From: Methylobacter sp.
GTDB taxonomy: Bacteria; Pseudomonadota; Gammaproteobacteria; Methylococcales; Methylomonadaceae
Assembly: GCA_003158415.1 (NCBI GenBank)
Contig: PMJA01000028.1
Span: 1-15,060 of the forward strand
Reading direction: 5' to 3'
Length of the DNA stretch: 15,060 nt
Shown here in pieces: positions 5,673 to 13,427 of this stretch. How positions within the stretch are numbered: position 1 is the stretch's first letter; every line of letters begins with the position of its first letter. The position numbers and the translations under genes are program-made. The notes beneath the pieces are model-generated. The model was not told the DNA's origin. It worked only from the letters and a program-made list of their open reading frames with translations, and made no database searches.

Positions 5673-8042
5673 TTACGCCTGCACCTGGTCGTCGCTCTCT
5701 TCCATGACTTCTGTGGCAGGCAGATAACGGCGTTCTTGGCGTAAGCCTAACCAGTCGCCCACCGCCTGATAACCGTCCATCCAGATCGACCGGTTCTTGT
5801 TCGCCATATCGGCACGGTTGTAGGCGTAGCCATAATAGGGATAATACGATGACCCTTTTTTCATATCGTTGATAATAAAGCCGTTCGGTTTGACGCCGAC
5901 CTGTTGGAAACGCCTGAAACTGACCTCCAGCTCTTGCGCGGTGTAACGGCCTTCCTTGACCACCAAAAACGTCGCGTCAGCGTGCTTGCCCATAATGGCG
6001 GCGTCCGTAGCGCCCAAAATTGGCGGCGAATCGATCACGATATGGTTATAAAAACTCTTCAGCTGCTCAAGCGTCTCCGACAGATGACCCAGCACCAGCA
6101 ATTCCGCTGGATTAAGCGCCATACTTCCCCTCGGTATAAAGTCCACACCGACATCGGGTAGACTGATGATGACTTCGCCCAGCGTAGCTGTGCCGGCCAA
6201 CAAATCGGAAAGTCCCGGTTGCTTGGTTACGGAAAAGGTTTCGTGTAGCTGGCCGTTGCGCATGTCGGCGTCAATGATCAACACCCGTTTCTTGATACTC
6301 GCCAGCAATGCGGCCAAATTGGTGCTGACAAAGGATTTACCCATGCCGGGTGCCGGACTGCTGACCATGATCACTTTACTCTCGTCGGTGGACAGCGTTG
6401 CTTCCAGCGTAGTCCGCAGACCGCGCAACGATTCCACGGAAATATCGAGTGGATCCTGACTAACCAGAATGCCGGGTTCACGATCCTTGCCTTGATCGAT
6501 CAAACGTGTCAACAGCCGCTGTTTCTTGCTATGCGGAATGGCGGCGTACAGTGGCAAGCCCACCTGATATTCCAGCAGAGCCGGGTAATTATCATGGCGC
6601 TGCAAGGAATGTCTGAGGAAAACCAAGGCTGACCCCAAACTCAAACCCAGCAACGCGGCGATGGCTAACAACAGACTGGGGGTCGGCCAATACGGCTTTT
6701 CCGGGATTACCGCTAAATCAACGATGCGGGAGTTGCCCAAGGAACCTGCGGCAGCAATCCGTTGTTCCTGGGCGCTATTCAGCAGCGACGTGTAAAGCTC
6801 GGTATTGACCTGCACGTCTCGGGCCAAACTGACCATGTTCTGCTGAGTGCGCGGCAAATCTTTAATCCGTTTTTCCAAAGTCGCCAGTTTTTGGTCGATG
6901 CGTTTGATTTGTCCCTTGGTAGCAATCATGTCCGGATGCGCAGCTTCCAAGTGTTGATTCTGCTCTTCGTACTTTTGTTTGAGTTGAATATTCATGGTCT
7001 CCATTTCAGAGGCCTGCTTGAGCAGTATTTCGGCTTCTGCGGAGATGTCGACAGCGCCATGTTGTTGTCTGAAGGCGCTCAAGCCTTGCTCGGCTTTTTC
7101 CAGACGATCCTTAACAATAGGCAGCTGGCTTTCCAGAAAATACAGCTTTTGCGAGGCTTCCGCCGATTCCCAATTGACGGTCGCGTTAACATAAATGGTA
7201 GCGATGTCGTTGACTGATTTGGCCAACTGCTCAGGATCGCGGCCTTTAAGTTCAACGCTCAGTATGTCTGTGTCCTTGGAAACCTCCTTGACGGAAAAGG
7301 CTTTTTGCAAGGTTTCGATGGCCGTCAACGAAGTTTTCCGGATCAACTCAAAATGGGTTTCGGGATGAGCCGCAAGCTCTGTAAGCTTAATAACGACAGG
7401 CGTAGTCTCGCCCATGTCGGCGGTAAGGGTTTCGCCTATCGAGCCTTCGACCAGGACTTCATTCTTAGGCCCTAGCAAACGAAAACGGCCTGTTTCCAGA
7501 GCGACCAAGGTAAAGGCCTTGTCCAGATAACGATCCGGCACATCTAAGGTGGCGACCTTCAGCTTTTCGCCGCCCCAGGCCCAGCGGCCGAATCCCCACC
7601 AAGCGTCGGCAATGCCGTCATGAACGTCATGCCTACGGGCCAAGCTCTCGCCGACAATAGGAAAATAATAGGGTGAATATTCCACCGCCAAGTTCAAATC
7701 TTCCACCACCTTGCCTAGCACCGAACGTGAGCGGAGAATTTCAACCTCACGTTGCGCCCGTGGATTATCCGCTACCGTCGAAGCGCCGTTCGCTTCGCTA
7801 TGTAAGGGCGCTGCGAGCAGCGCCTTGTTCTTGTCGATCCGTAACAGCGCGTCTGCCTTATAGGTACGCGGCGCCAGGACTAAATAAACCGAGGTCACCA
7901 ACAGCACCGACAGCAGCGTCAACAGAATAGTTTTTCTGCCTTCGAACAGCAAATCGACAGTGTCGCGAATACTGACGCCGTGCTCTTCTATTCGGGACGG
8001 ATTGAGCGGCGGTAACAAGGTAGCTTCGTTCTGTATATACAT
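5673..8042 (-). CDS. wzc: Wzc-like polysaccharide co-polymerase with C-terminal tyrosine autokinase
   Basis: A 789-residue BY-kinase/Wzz fusion that controls chain length and gates export with Wza. Residues about 38-58 are the first membrane helix, preceded by a cytoplasmic Wzz-type start (SIRDTVDLLFEGRKTI). The periplasmic region runs to about 450 with a long coiled coil (about 295-430), and PEKPYWPTPS precedes the second helix (455-477). The cytoplasmic kinase shows Walker A (PAPGMGKS, K569), Walker A' (VLIIDADMR, D591/D593) and Walker B (HIVIDSPP, D671). The C-terminal tyrosine cluster YYPYYGYAY (733-741) is the autophosphorylation tail. All catalytic motifs are present, so it should be active. 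No cognate Wzb-type phosphatase gene lies in the window. Residues 73-88 are encoded by two tandem hairpins and fall in a variable loop. The ATG at 8042 has only a weak ribosome site. Confidence 0.95.
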   Translation of the reverse strand: MYIQNEATLLPPLNPSRIEEHGVSIRDTVDLLFEGRKTILLTLLSVLLVTSVYLVLAPRTYKADALLRIDKNKALLAAPLHSEANGASTVADNPRAQREVEILRSRSVLGKVVEDLNLAVEYSPYYFPIVGESLARRHDVHDGIADAWWGFGRWAWGGEKLKVATLDVPDRYLDKAFTLVALETGRFRLLGPKNEVLVEGSIGETLTADMGETTPVVIKLTELAAHPETHFELIRKTSLTAIETLQKAFSVKEVSKDTDILSVELKGRDPEQLAKSVNDIATIYVNATVNWESAEASQKLYFLESQLPIVKDRLEKAEQGLSAFRQQHGAVDISAEAEILLKQASEMETMNIQLKQKYEEQNQHLEAAHPDMIATKGQIKRIDQKLATLEKRIKDLPRTQQNMVSLARDVQVNTELYTSLLNSAQEQRIAAAGSLGNSRIVDLAVIPEKPYWPTPSLLLAIAALLGLSLGSALVFLRHSLQRHDNYPALLEYQVGLPLYAAIPHSKKQRLLTRLIDQGKDREPGILVSQDPLDISVESLRGLRTTLEATLSTDESKVIMVSSPAPGMGKSFVSTNLAALLASIKKRVLIIDADMRNGQLHETFSVTKQPGLSDLLAGTATLGEVIISLPDVGVDFIPRGSMALNPAELLVLGHLSETLEQLKSFYNHIVIDSPPILGATDAAIMGKHADATFLVVKEGRYTAQELEVSFRRFQQVGVKPNGFIINDMKKGSSYYPYYGYAYNRADMANKNRSIWMDGYQAVGDWLGLRQERRYLPATEVMEESDDQVQA
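7779..7824. repeat. Two tandem hairpins inside the wzc coding sequence
   Basis: CGAAGCG (7779-7785) pairs with CGCTTCG (7791-7797) across 5 bases. GGCGCTGC (7807-7814) pairs with GCAGCGCC (7817-7824) across 2 bases. Together they encode Wzc residues 73-88 (KALLAAPLHSEANGAS), just before the conserved EILRSRSVLG segment. Two close perfect hairpins in coding DNA are uncommon and could be a small in-frame repeat insertion, but chance in GC-rich coding sequence is not excluded. Confidence 0.4.
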
Positions 8043-8085
8043 AATCTGTCATATCCCAAGCGTTTGAAAAATGGATAAGGTGCAT

Positions 8086-9186
8086 TTACAAGCCATGGGT
8101 GGCGGCAAGCGACATCATCGATGTAAAAGATCCCGGTAGGATTTGATTCAGAACCCGGGACCACCGAGTCACGCCTGCGGTGTCTACAAAAACAGTATCA
8201 TGCGCTTGCAACGCAAACTGGTCGGCCAGAATCATGGCGTCGGGAGATCCTGCATTCAACTGAAAAATCTCGGGATTCATATCGCCAGGCCGTATCACAA
8301 AGACCTTTTCCGGCCTGGCGGTGTTTAAGTCGAAACCATAAGCTTCCGCCAGCGCTTGGGACAGCGACAGCTTGCCCTTGTTGATTTGTAGCGCCTGCTG
8401 CTTGCCGACTTCGCCCATCACCAACACTTTGTTGTCCTTGTGGTCGGGGACATACAGCACGTCGCCGTCCTTGAGCAACAAGTTCTGCGTAGACCGGCCC
8501 TTTGCGTACAGCGCCAGCACATCGATCTTGTACACTTTGCCATCGCGAGCCAGAGCCACGTTGCTCATATCGGCGTCAATCGTCACCCCACCGGCACGAC
8601 TGATCGCTTCGGCAACGGTCAACGGCGTCTCGTTCATAGCCTGGATGCCCGGCGTTTTAACTTCGCCAACGATAACCGCTCGATGGCTCTGGAACGACAG
8701 CACACGGATATCCAGCTTGACCTTCTTGAAATAGTTGGACAGCTGGTGAGTCAATAGCGTCCTGACCTCGCTGACCGTTTTCCCCGCCACCGGGATGTTG
8801 CCCACATAAGGGTAATATAGCTCACCGTTATCATCGACCACCTTGCCGGCCAACTCAGGCATGATTTTTTCACTGCCGGGATCATTCAGCTCAGGATGCT
8901 CCCAAACCGTAATCAGCAACCTATCGTGCGGCCCGATTTTATAGGTGACTTGGCTAATATCCACCGGCGGCAGATTATTGACGGCTTGCAGTCGCGAGTT
9001 TTCTCGCTCGATAATCAGATCTGCGGTAATCGGGACGATGCGGGTCTTTTCCTTAACCATCTTGCCGTTCCTCATCACCGGCACGTCCACTTCAGATAAG
9101 TTGTCATCGGCTCTCATATGCATGCCGGGCGTCAGAGAGCAAGCCGACAACAGTAAAATCAGCATTAGGGGAATCAATCTAAACAT
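8086..9186 (-). CDS. wza: Wza-like outer-membrane polysaccharide export lipoprotein
   Basis: A 366-residue secreted lipoprotein, close to the length of E. coli Wza (379). The signal peptide ends in the lipobox LLSAC with the lipidated Cys at residue 16. A Poly_export (PES) domain spans roughly residues 80-165 (IGPHDRLLITVWEHPEL, then YYPYVGNIPVAGKTVSEV). Two SLBB-type beta-grasp domains follow (from about 170, VIVGEVKTPG; from about 255, VLVMGEVGK). The C-terminal VTRWSRVLNQILPGS segment is amphipathic and matches the helix that forms the outer-membrane barrel in Wza. It makes the export channel and works with the Wzc-like protein encoded 43 bp downstream. The ATG at 9186 has AAGGAA (9202-9197), which overlaps the stop of the preceding gene, so coupling is likely. 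Confidence 0.95.
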   Translation of the reverse strand: MFRLIPLMLILLLSACSLTPGMHMRADDNLSEVDVPVMRNGKMVKEKTRIVPITADLIIERENSRLQAVNNLPPVDISQVTYKIGPHDRLLITVWEHPELNDPGSEKIMPELAGKVVDDNGELYYPYVGNIPVAGKTVSEVRTLLTHQLSNYFKKVKLDIRVLSFQSHRAVIVGEVKTPGIQAMNETPLTVAEAISRAGGVTIDADMSNVALARDGKVYKIDVLALYAKGRSTQNLLLKDGDVLYVPDHKDNKVLVMGEVGKQQALQINKGKLSLSQALAEAYGFDLNTARPEKVFVIRPGDMNPEIFQLNAGSPDAMILADQFALQAHDTVFVDTAGVTRWSRVLNQILPGSFTSMMSLAATHGL

Positions 9187-9200
9187 GGCGTCACTATTCC

Positions 9201-10622
9201 TTAATAAGCATTTTTATTGATAAAACCGGTGAGCACGGTGCGTAATGCAATTTCCAGATCGAACCATATTGACCAATGCTGAATGTAATACAAATCATGT
9301 TCGATGCGCCGATTCAGGTCGGTGTCTCCGCGCCAACCGTTCACTTGCGCCCAGCCGGTGATACCAGCCTTGACCATGTGCTTTTTCATGTAATTCGGCA
9401 CCTGATCCTTGAACACTTCGACAAAATCCGGGCGCTCCGGCCTGGGCCCGACCAGGGACATGTCACCCTTGAGCACATTAATCAGTTGCGGCAATTCGTC
9501 AAGACTGGTTTTACGCAAGAATCCGCCAAATCGGGTCGCCCGTTTTTCGCCGGGTTTAGACCAAACTGCGCCACTTTTAGCCTCCGTATCCACCGGCATT
9601 GAGCGAAATTTCAATATGGTAAACTTGCGGTTATTCCAGCCTACTCTTTCCTGCCGATAAAACACCGGACCGGATGAACTCAGCTTGACGCCGAGGGCGA
9701 TAAACAACAGCAACGGACTGATCAGCAGCAACAGGATAAATGCAAACAATCTATCTTCGATCTCCTTGATATAGCGGTTGACGCCGTGCAGCGGAGAAAC
9801 TGAAACATCCAATGTTGGAATACCGGCCACCGTATTCAGACTCAGGAACTTGCTCTGTTTGAAAGCAAAACAGTCGATAACCAGCCGGATACTCACCGGC
9901 AAATGCCGCAGTTCATGTTGCGCACGTTCCGCCAGCGATTCGCCGGGAAATGCGATCCACACCTCATCAATGGCGTCACGGGTGACTATGGCCGCAAGAT
10001 CTTCCAGTTTTCCAAGTCGCGGCAATAAAAAATCGCTCTCCGAAACAGACGCTACCGACGCATCGTCCACATAACCGATGACGTGCAGACCCGCCCAGGA
10101 TGAATGATTCAATTGTCGACTGACTGCAATCGCCATCTGATTCAAGCCGACCATGATGATCCGGCCTTGTGACCAGCCGTGAGCACGTAACCAATGCAAT
10201 GAATGGGCAAGTAGCCTGCGAGCGGTAAGCATGAATAACAAGCCCAATACCCACCAAGTGACTATCCAGCGATAACTGGAGCCAAACCAAAAATGCAAAC
10301 GAATCAAGGCGACTATGAAAATAACCGAGACGATGGCGGAAACCCAAGCTCTGACGATACGCGCAACTTCACCGCGCATGGCGTCATTGCGCCAGGGACG
10401 ATAAACCTGGCCGATTTCAAAAAAGATAATGGTCGCCAAAATACCCAGGGCGATCACAATCCGGTAATCCTGATTGATGAAGAACTGACGTAGCCAGAAA
10501 TAGTTGGAAACCCAAGCGGCACCGATTAGCATGGCTATATCGATAAACCGCAGCAACAGAATCACCGTGTGTCCGTATTGCTTGAAGAGCCCATTGAAGA
10601 TATTACCTAAACCGAGTGGCAT
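9201..10622 (-). CDS. wcaJ: Undecaprenyl-phosphate sugar phosphotransferase (WcaJ-like, polyisoprenyl-phosphate hexose-1-P transferase)
   Basis: A 473-residue initiating enzyme that transfers a hexose-1-phosphate, usually glucose-1-P, from a UDP-sugar to undecaprenyl phosphate. The N-terminal half has about four membrane helices (roughly 18-48, 55-72, 92-110, 118-136) and a Rossmann-like CoA_binding_3 domain (about 150-250). The helix at about 289-312 precedes the bacterial sugar transferase domain, which shows every family motif: FYRQERVG (321-328), KFRSM (338-342), LDELPQL with catalytic D375/E376, SLVGPRPE (389-396) and GITGWAQVNGWRG (420-432). The ATG at 10622 has AGGGG (10635-10631) at 8 bp. 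It is the first gene of the tight operon and lies behind a 226-bp leader. Glucose is the commonest substrate for full-length WcaJ-type enzymes, but galactose cannot be excluded. Confidence 0.95.
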   Translation of the reverse strand: MPLGLGNIFNGLFKQYGHTVILLLRFIDIAMLIGAAWVSNYFWLRQFFINQDYRIVIALGILATIIFFEIGQVYRPWRNDAMRGEVARIVRAWVSAIVSVIFIVALIRLHFWFGSSYRWIVTWWVLGLLFMLTARRLLAHSLHWLRAHGWSQGRIIMVGLNQMAIAVSRQLNHSSWAGLHVIGYVDDASVASVSESDFLLPRLGKLEDLAAIVTRDAIDEVWIAFPGESLAERAQHELRHLPVSIRLVIDCFAFKQSKFLSLNTVAGIPTLDVSVSPLHGVNRYIKEIEDRLFAFILLLLISPLLLFIALGVKLSSSGPVFYRQERVGWNNRKFTILKFRSMPVDTEAKSGAVWSKPGEKRATRFGGFLRKTSLDELPQLINVLKGDMSLVGPRPERPDFVEVFKDQVPNYMKKHMVKAGITGWAQVNGWRGDTDLNRRIEHDLYYIQHWSIWFDLEIALRTVLTGFINKNAY

Positions 10623-10656
10623 CCACTAAACCCCTATTCTGTCTATGATCAATGAC

Positions 10657-10674
10657 AAACAGTGAAAACTGTTT
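10657..10674. promoter_or_regulatory. 7-bp inverted repeat in the leader of the core EPS operon
   Basis: AAACAGT (10657-10663) and ACTGTTT (10668-10674) flank GAAA. On the transcribed (minus) strand it would form a small hairpin in the 5' leader about 35 bases before the phosphotransferase start, or act as an operator downstream of the promoter. Confidence 0.35.
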
Positions 10675-10750
10675 ATCCCCAAAGTCATCGCGACCGGTGT
10701 TATGCACTAATCGCTACGATGGGGTAAAGAATACAGAGGCAAGATGAAAG

Positions 10751-10766
10751 CAAACCTGGAGGTTTG
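10751..10766. promoter_or_regulatory. 16-bp palindrome, candidate operator
   Basis: CAAACCT and AGGTTTG are perfect 7-bp inverted arms around a central GG. It lies about 130 bp before the phosphotransferase start and just upstream of the weak promoter candidate. Its size and symmetry fit a dimeric transcription factor site, but no regulator is known to bind it and it could be a short dispersed repeat. Confidence 0.35.
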
Positions 10767-10848
10767 ATTAAGATTAGATGAAGAGTGGGATAATTTCAGC
10801 AAGGTTCGCGCGAAGCTGAATCGCCTCGCGTGAACAAAATGGTCAGCT

Positions 10849-13320
10849 TCAATATCGGGTCAACCGCTCATAGTCTGAACGCGCAAGCACATAAACAGGG
10901 CTAGCGGAGATGGGGAACTCCGCCACGCCTGATGCGTCAACCTTTAGTTCCTGAAGGCGTCCTACAACATCGACCAGCACCCAAGATTTGCCGGGATCAA
11001 GTTGCATCCGCCAATTGCCGACTGCCTCATCGGTGCGCCAAATCATCAAGGTACCGCCGAAGTAAGCCGCCTGAATGTTGGAGTCCTTCGCGTCGTAAGC
11101 TTTATACGGCAAACCATCGATCAAGGCGCTTGCAGTATAGAGTGACGCTTCGCCAGGCTTGTGGCCCATTGAGTAGTCCCAGATCCTGCCATAAGCCAAA
11201 TCGTATTCGTGAGCTATACAAAAAGCCAATCCCAGATAGTCGCTGCGGCTGTTGACCCAGGCGATTGTTTTAGCGACCTGCTCCGCCTGCCAGCGGCGAC
11301 CGGTCAAGCCATGCATAGCCTTGGCACCCGTCTCGCCCAGCCAGAAAGGCAAGTTGTTCTTCCTGCCCAAACTAGCGTAAACGGCCAGCACACCGCGCTC
11401 ATCCTCGCGTTCTCCATTGCCGATAGGGCCGCCGAAACGCGGTGCTTGTTGGGGATAGGCGTGAATGTCCCAGGCATCCTGATATTTATCCAGACCTAAC
11501 TGCAACACCTGCTTGAACCACTGCCCTGCCCCATCCTTGTCGCCAGGCCGCACCAGACTGCCGCCGACGTAATGTGCATCGTTGCGCTGCTTGTGTGCCT
11601 GCTCATATTCCCATTGGGCGCGTTGCACCCAATGCGCGGGCTCGCGCAACTTTTGCCACTGCGCCTCGCTGCGTATGTCGATCTCGTTGGTCGATTTAAA
11701 ATAGCGGGTAAACGGCGCTACGGCGGCGATAAAATCTTGACCGTTTTTAGGATTATCATTAAGCCAGTTGCTATCGCCCGAAGAGTCGGCGAATAAAACC
11801 AAGCCCAGTTGTTTTGCACGTTCCCACTTGGCCCGATACAGGGGATCGAAGCCGGGATAACTGCCGTAGCTTTTATATATCCCCATCCGTTCCAGCCAGG
11901 AAAAATAACCGTCCGCCTGCATAAAGCTGTTATCGCCGTCGGCTAACGCGTAATAGTCGTTGTTCCAGAGTTTTTTCTTATCCAACCTCTGCTTTTGCTC
12001 GGCGACGCCCCGCACGACCGAGAAACCATCGGCGGGATAGTTCATAATCAACTGACCTTTGAGCGTATACAAGGACGGATAGACTGCGTAATAGCCGGAC
12101 TCGTTAATCTTGTTAAAATTTACCTCGACTACGCCGGGGAATAAATCCGTTATTTCCTGCACCGCGACCTCGTTACCACTGTAATCGACCAAACGCAGAC
12201 GCAGTTTTGCTTGAAAACGCGGTAACGGTTCCGGTAAGCTGGTTTCCTCCAAAATGGCATGCCAACGCATATCCACCCGCAGCTTCAGCGAGTCGCCCGG
12301 ATGCGGCAGATTAGCCGGTGCATCTACGAAGACCAGCGGACGCAGCCTCGCGGCAACCTTGTTAAGCGCAAGATCGGCCGTAGGATCGGTCAGCTGGGTC
12401 TGCAGCGATTCCAGCGGTTTGCCGGTTGTATCGGTGAATAAACCGGAAAAGTAAAACCGCTGATTTTTATCATGCTGCATGACCAATTTAACCAGCAGAC
12501 TGTGCCAGCCTTGCGTCAAATTCAGAGCGGTAAGCTGCGGCGCTTCGGGACGCTCGGATAACGCGGTTACAGACAGTCCTTCGGTCGTCAGCCCCTGCAG
12601 CAGTTTTTTTAGGGGCTCGCCGGGGGACGAAAATCCGGCAGGAGGATTCGGGTCAGCGGCCAGGTTCATAGGCTGTCCATCCAGCCAAACTACGGTTCTG
12701 ATACCGGATTGTTTAAGATGCAACAGCGCCTGCGTGGACTGGTCTGCGTGCAGGTAAAGCTGCGCATAGCCGGTGCCTCGCGACCAGCCATAAGCATGTT
12801 GAGTGCTGGCCTCAATGTCTGCAATGCCGCTGATTTCCGTCGTCGCAACACGCCAGGATCGCATTTCACCGCCCATTATTTGCAGGCTAAGGTAGGGTTG
12901 ACCAGGATTCGGACGCAACACGGTTTCGTTATCCAGCCCGAAAACCGAAACGCCCGACAAACCGTCCTGCAAACCGCCCACCAGCCAAGCCGCCGGTACA
13001 CTGTTCTTAAGCGGCCTAGACGCATCCGTTACAATAGCAACCGGTGCGGGCATCGTGCCGACTTTGCCGTCGAGCACCAGCAGGCGACGATTTGCAGCAG
13101 ATGCAATCTTGGTCAGCGCCAAAAAATGATTCCTATCTTCGGCCTCTTGGGCATTCATCCAGTCGCCCAGCGGCGTCTCCAATTGCAGCAGCAACGCAGG
13201 CATCCCGACCGTTCCGTGTATCGGCAATTTTGCGAGTCCGTCGGCATTGGCAACTGACATTACGACCAGTACAAACAACGCCGTTTGTACCGTAAGAAAT
13301 AATAGACTCAATGGCTTCAT
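10849..13320 (-). CDS. Secreted clan GH-A-like glycoside hydrolase of uncertain family
   Basis: An 823-residue protein with an N-terminal signal peptide (about residues 1-26; cleavage near VANA-DG) and no other membrane segment. The first ~450 residues look beta-rich and may hold carbohydrate-binding or jelly-roll parts, for example around 140-215 and 345-425. The C-terminal half resembles a (beta/alpha)8 barrel. STNEID (543-548) fits the strand-4 Asn-Glu acid/base site (E546), DIHAYP (618-623) fits the His-x-Tyr strand, and FWLGETG (659-665) fits the strand-7 nucleophile (E663). This pattern is that of clan GH-A families such as GH39, to which the Psl-associated hydrolase PslG belongs; the exact family is not clear to me. 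It probably cleaves the exported polysaccharide in the periplasm. The ATG at 13320 lacks a good ribosome site but is the only start giving a signal peptide. Confidence 0.7.
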   Translation of the reverse strand: MKPLSLLFLTVQTALFVLVVMSVANADGLAKLPIHGTVGMPALLLQLETPLGDWMNAQEAEDRNHFLALTKIASAANRRLLVLDGKVGTMPAPVAIVTDASRPLKNSVPAAWLVGGLQDGLSGVSVFGLDNETVLRPNPGQPYLSLQIMGGEMRSWRVATTEISGIADIEASTQHAYGWSRGTGYAQLYLHADQSTQALLHLKQSGIRTVVWLDGQPMNLAADPNPPAGFSSPGEPLKKLLQGLTTEGLSVTALSERPEAPQLTALNLTQGWHSLLVKLVMQHDKNQRFYFSGLFTDTTGKPLESLQTQLTDPTADLALNKVAARLRPLVFVDAPANLPHPGDSLKLRVDMRWHAILEETSLPEPLPRFQAKLRLRLVDYSGNEVAVQEITDLFPGVVEVNFNKINESGYYAVYPSLYTLKGQLIMNYPADGFSVVRGVAEQKQRLDKKKLWNNDYYALADGDNSFMQADGYFSWLERMGIYKSYGSYPGFDPLYRAKWERAKQLGLVLFADSSGDSNWLNDNPKNGQDFIAAVAPFTRYFKSTNEIDIRSEAQWQKLREPAHWVQRAQWEYEQAHKQRNDAHYVGGSLVRPGDKDGAGQWFKQVLQLGLDKYQDAWDIHAYPQQAPRFGGPIGNGEREDERGVLAVYASLGRKNNLPFWLGETGAKAMHGLTGRRWQAEQVAKTIAWVNSRSDYLGLAFCIAHEYDLAYGRIWDYSMGHKPGEASLYTASALIDGLPYKAYDAKDSNIQAAYFGGTLMIWRTDEAVGNWRMQLDPGKSWVLVDVVGRLQELKVDASGVAEFPISASPVYVLARSDYERLTRY

Positions 13321-13427
13321 AAGGTATAAATAGTGACTATGGACACTTACGACTTGGGTGGGTGATGAAACGTTTGTGTGTATAATAGCGGCTTTCCAGT
13401 CAAACCAGCCAACATTGCGCCGACGAC
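13321..13427. promoter_or_regulatory. Divergent promoter region between hydrolase and sensor kinase genes
   Basis: A 107-bp spacer between genes facing apart. A perfect plus-strand -10 hexamer TATAAT lies at 13381-13386, without a good -35 at 16-18 bp (TTGGGT at 13354-13359 is 21 bp away). On the minus strand the same bases give TATTAT (13387-13382), with TTGGCT (13412-13407) about 19 bp upstream. The two -10 elements therefore overlap on opposite strands, which would make kinase and hydrolase transcription compete. Neither gene has a clear ribosome site here. Confidence 0.4.

Larger units (their letters stand above)
10623..10848. promoter_or_regulatory. Leader/regulatory region before the core EPS operon
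   Basis: This 226-bp gap separates the hydrolase stop from the phosphotransferase start and contains three clear palindromes. They are AAACAGT/ACTGTTT around GAAA (10657-10674), CAAACCT-GG-AGGTTTG (10751-10766) and TTCGCGCGAA (10805-10814). In addition, GAAGCTGA (10812-10819) pairs with TCAGCTTC (10843-10850) across the end of the upstream gene. A weak sigma-70-like pair on the minus strand is TTTACC (10728-10723) and CATAAC (10704-10699) with an 18-bp spacer. No T-run terminator is visible after the hydrolase. The length and palindromes suggest operator sites and a separate promoter for the core operon. Confidence 0.5.

Noticed and set aside
6762..7217. Long open frame antisense to wzc (about 151 codons)
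   Set aside because: It mirrors the coiled-coil coding region of a clear Wzc and has no recognisable features of its own.
10705..10725. RfaH ops/JUMPstart-like element in the leader (CGTAGCG on the minus strand)
   Set aside because: Only a short core matches the GGCGGTAGCG-type consensus and the rest of JUMPstart is missing.
12709..13257. Long open frame antisense to the hydrolase gene (about 182 codons)
   Set aside because: It lies wholly within a well-supported gene, shows no domain or ribosome site, and its Arg/Gln/His-rich composition is typical of an antisense shadow.
13321..13427. Sigma-54 promoter for the hydrolase or kinase
   Set aside because: The minus strand has TTGGCTGGTTTGAC, but the GG-to-GC spacing of the -24/-12 consensus is not met.
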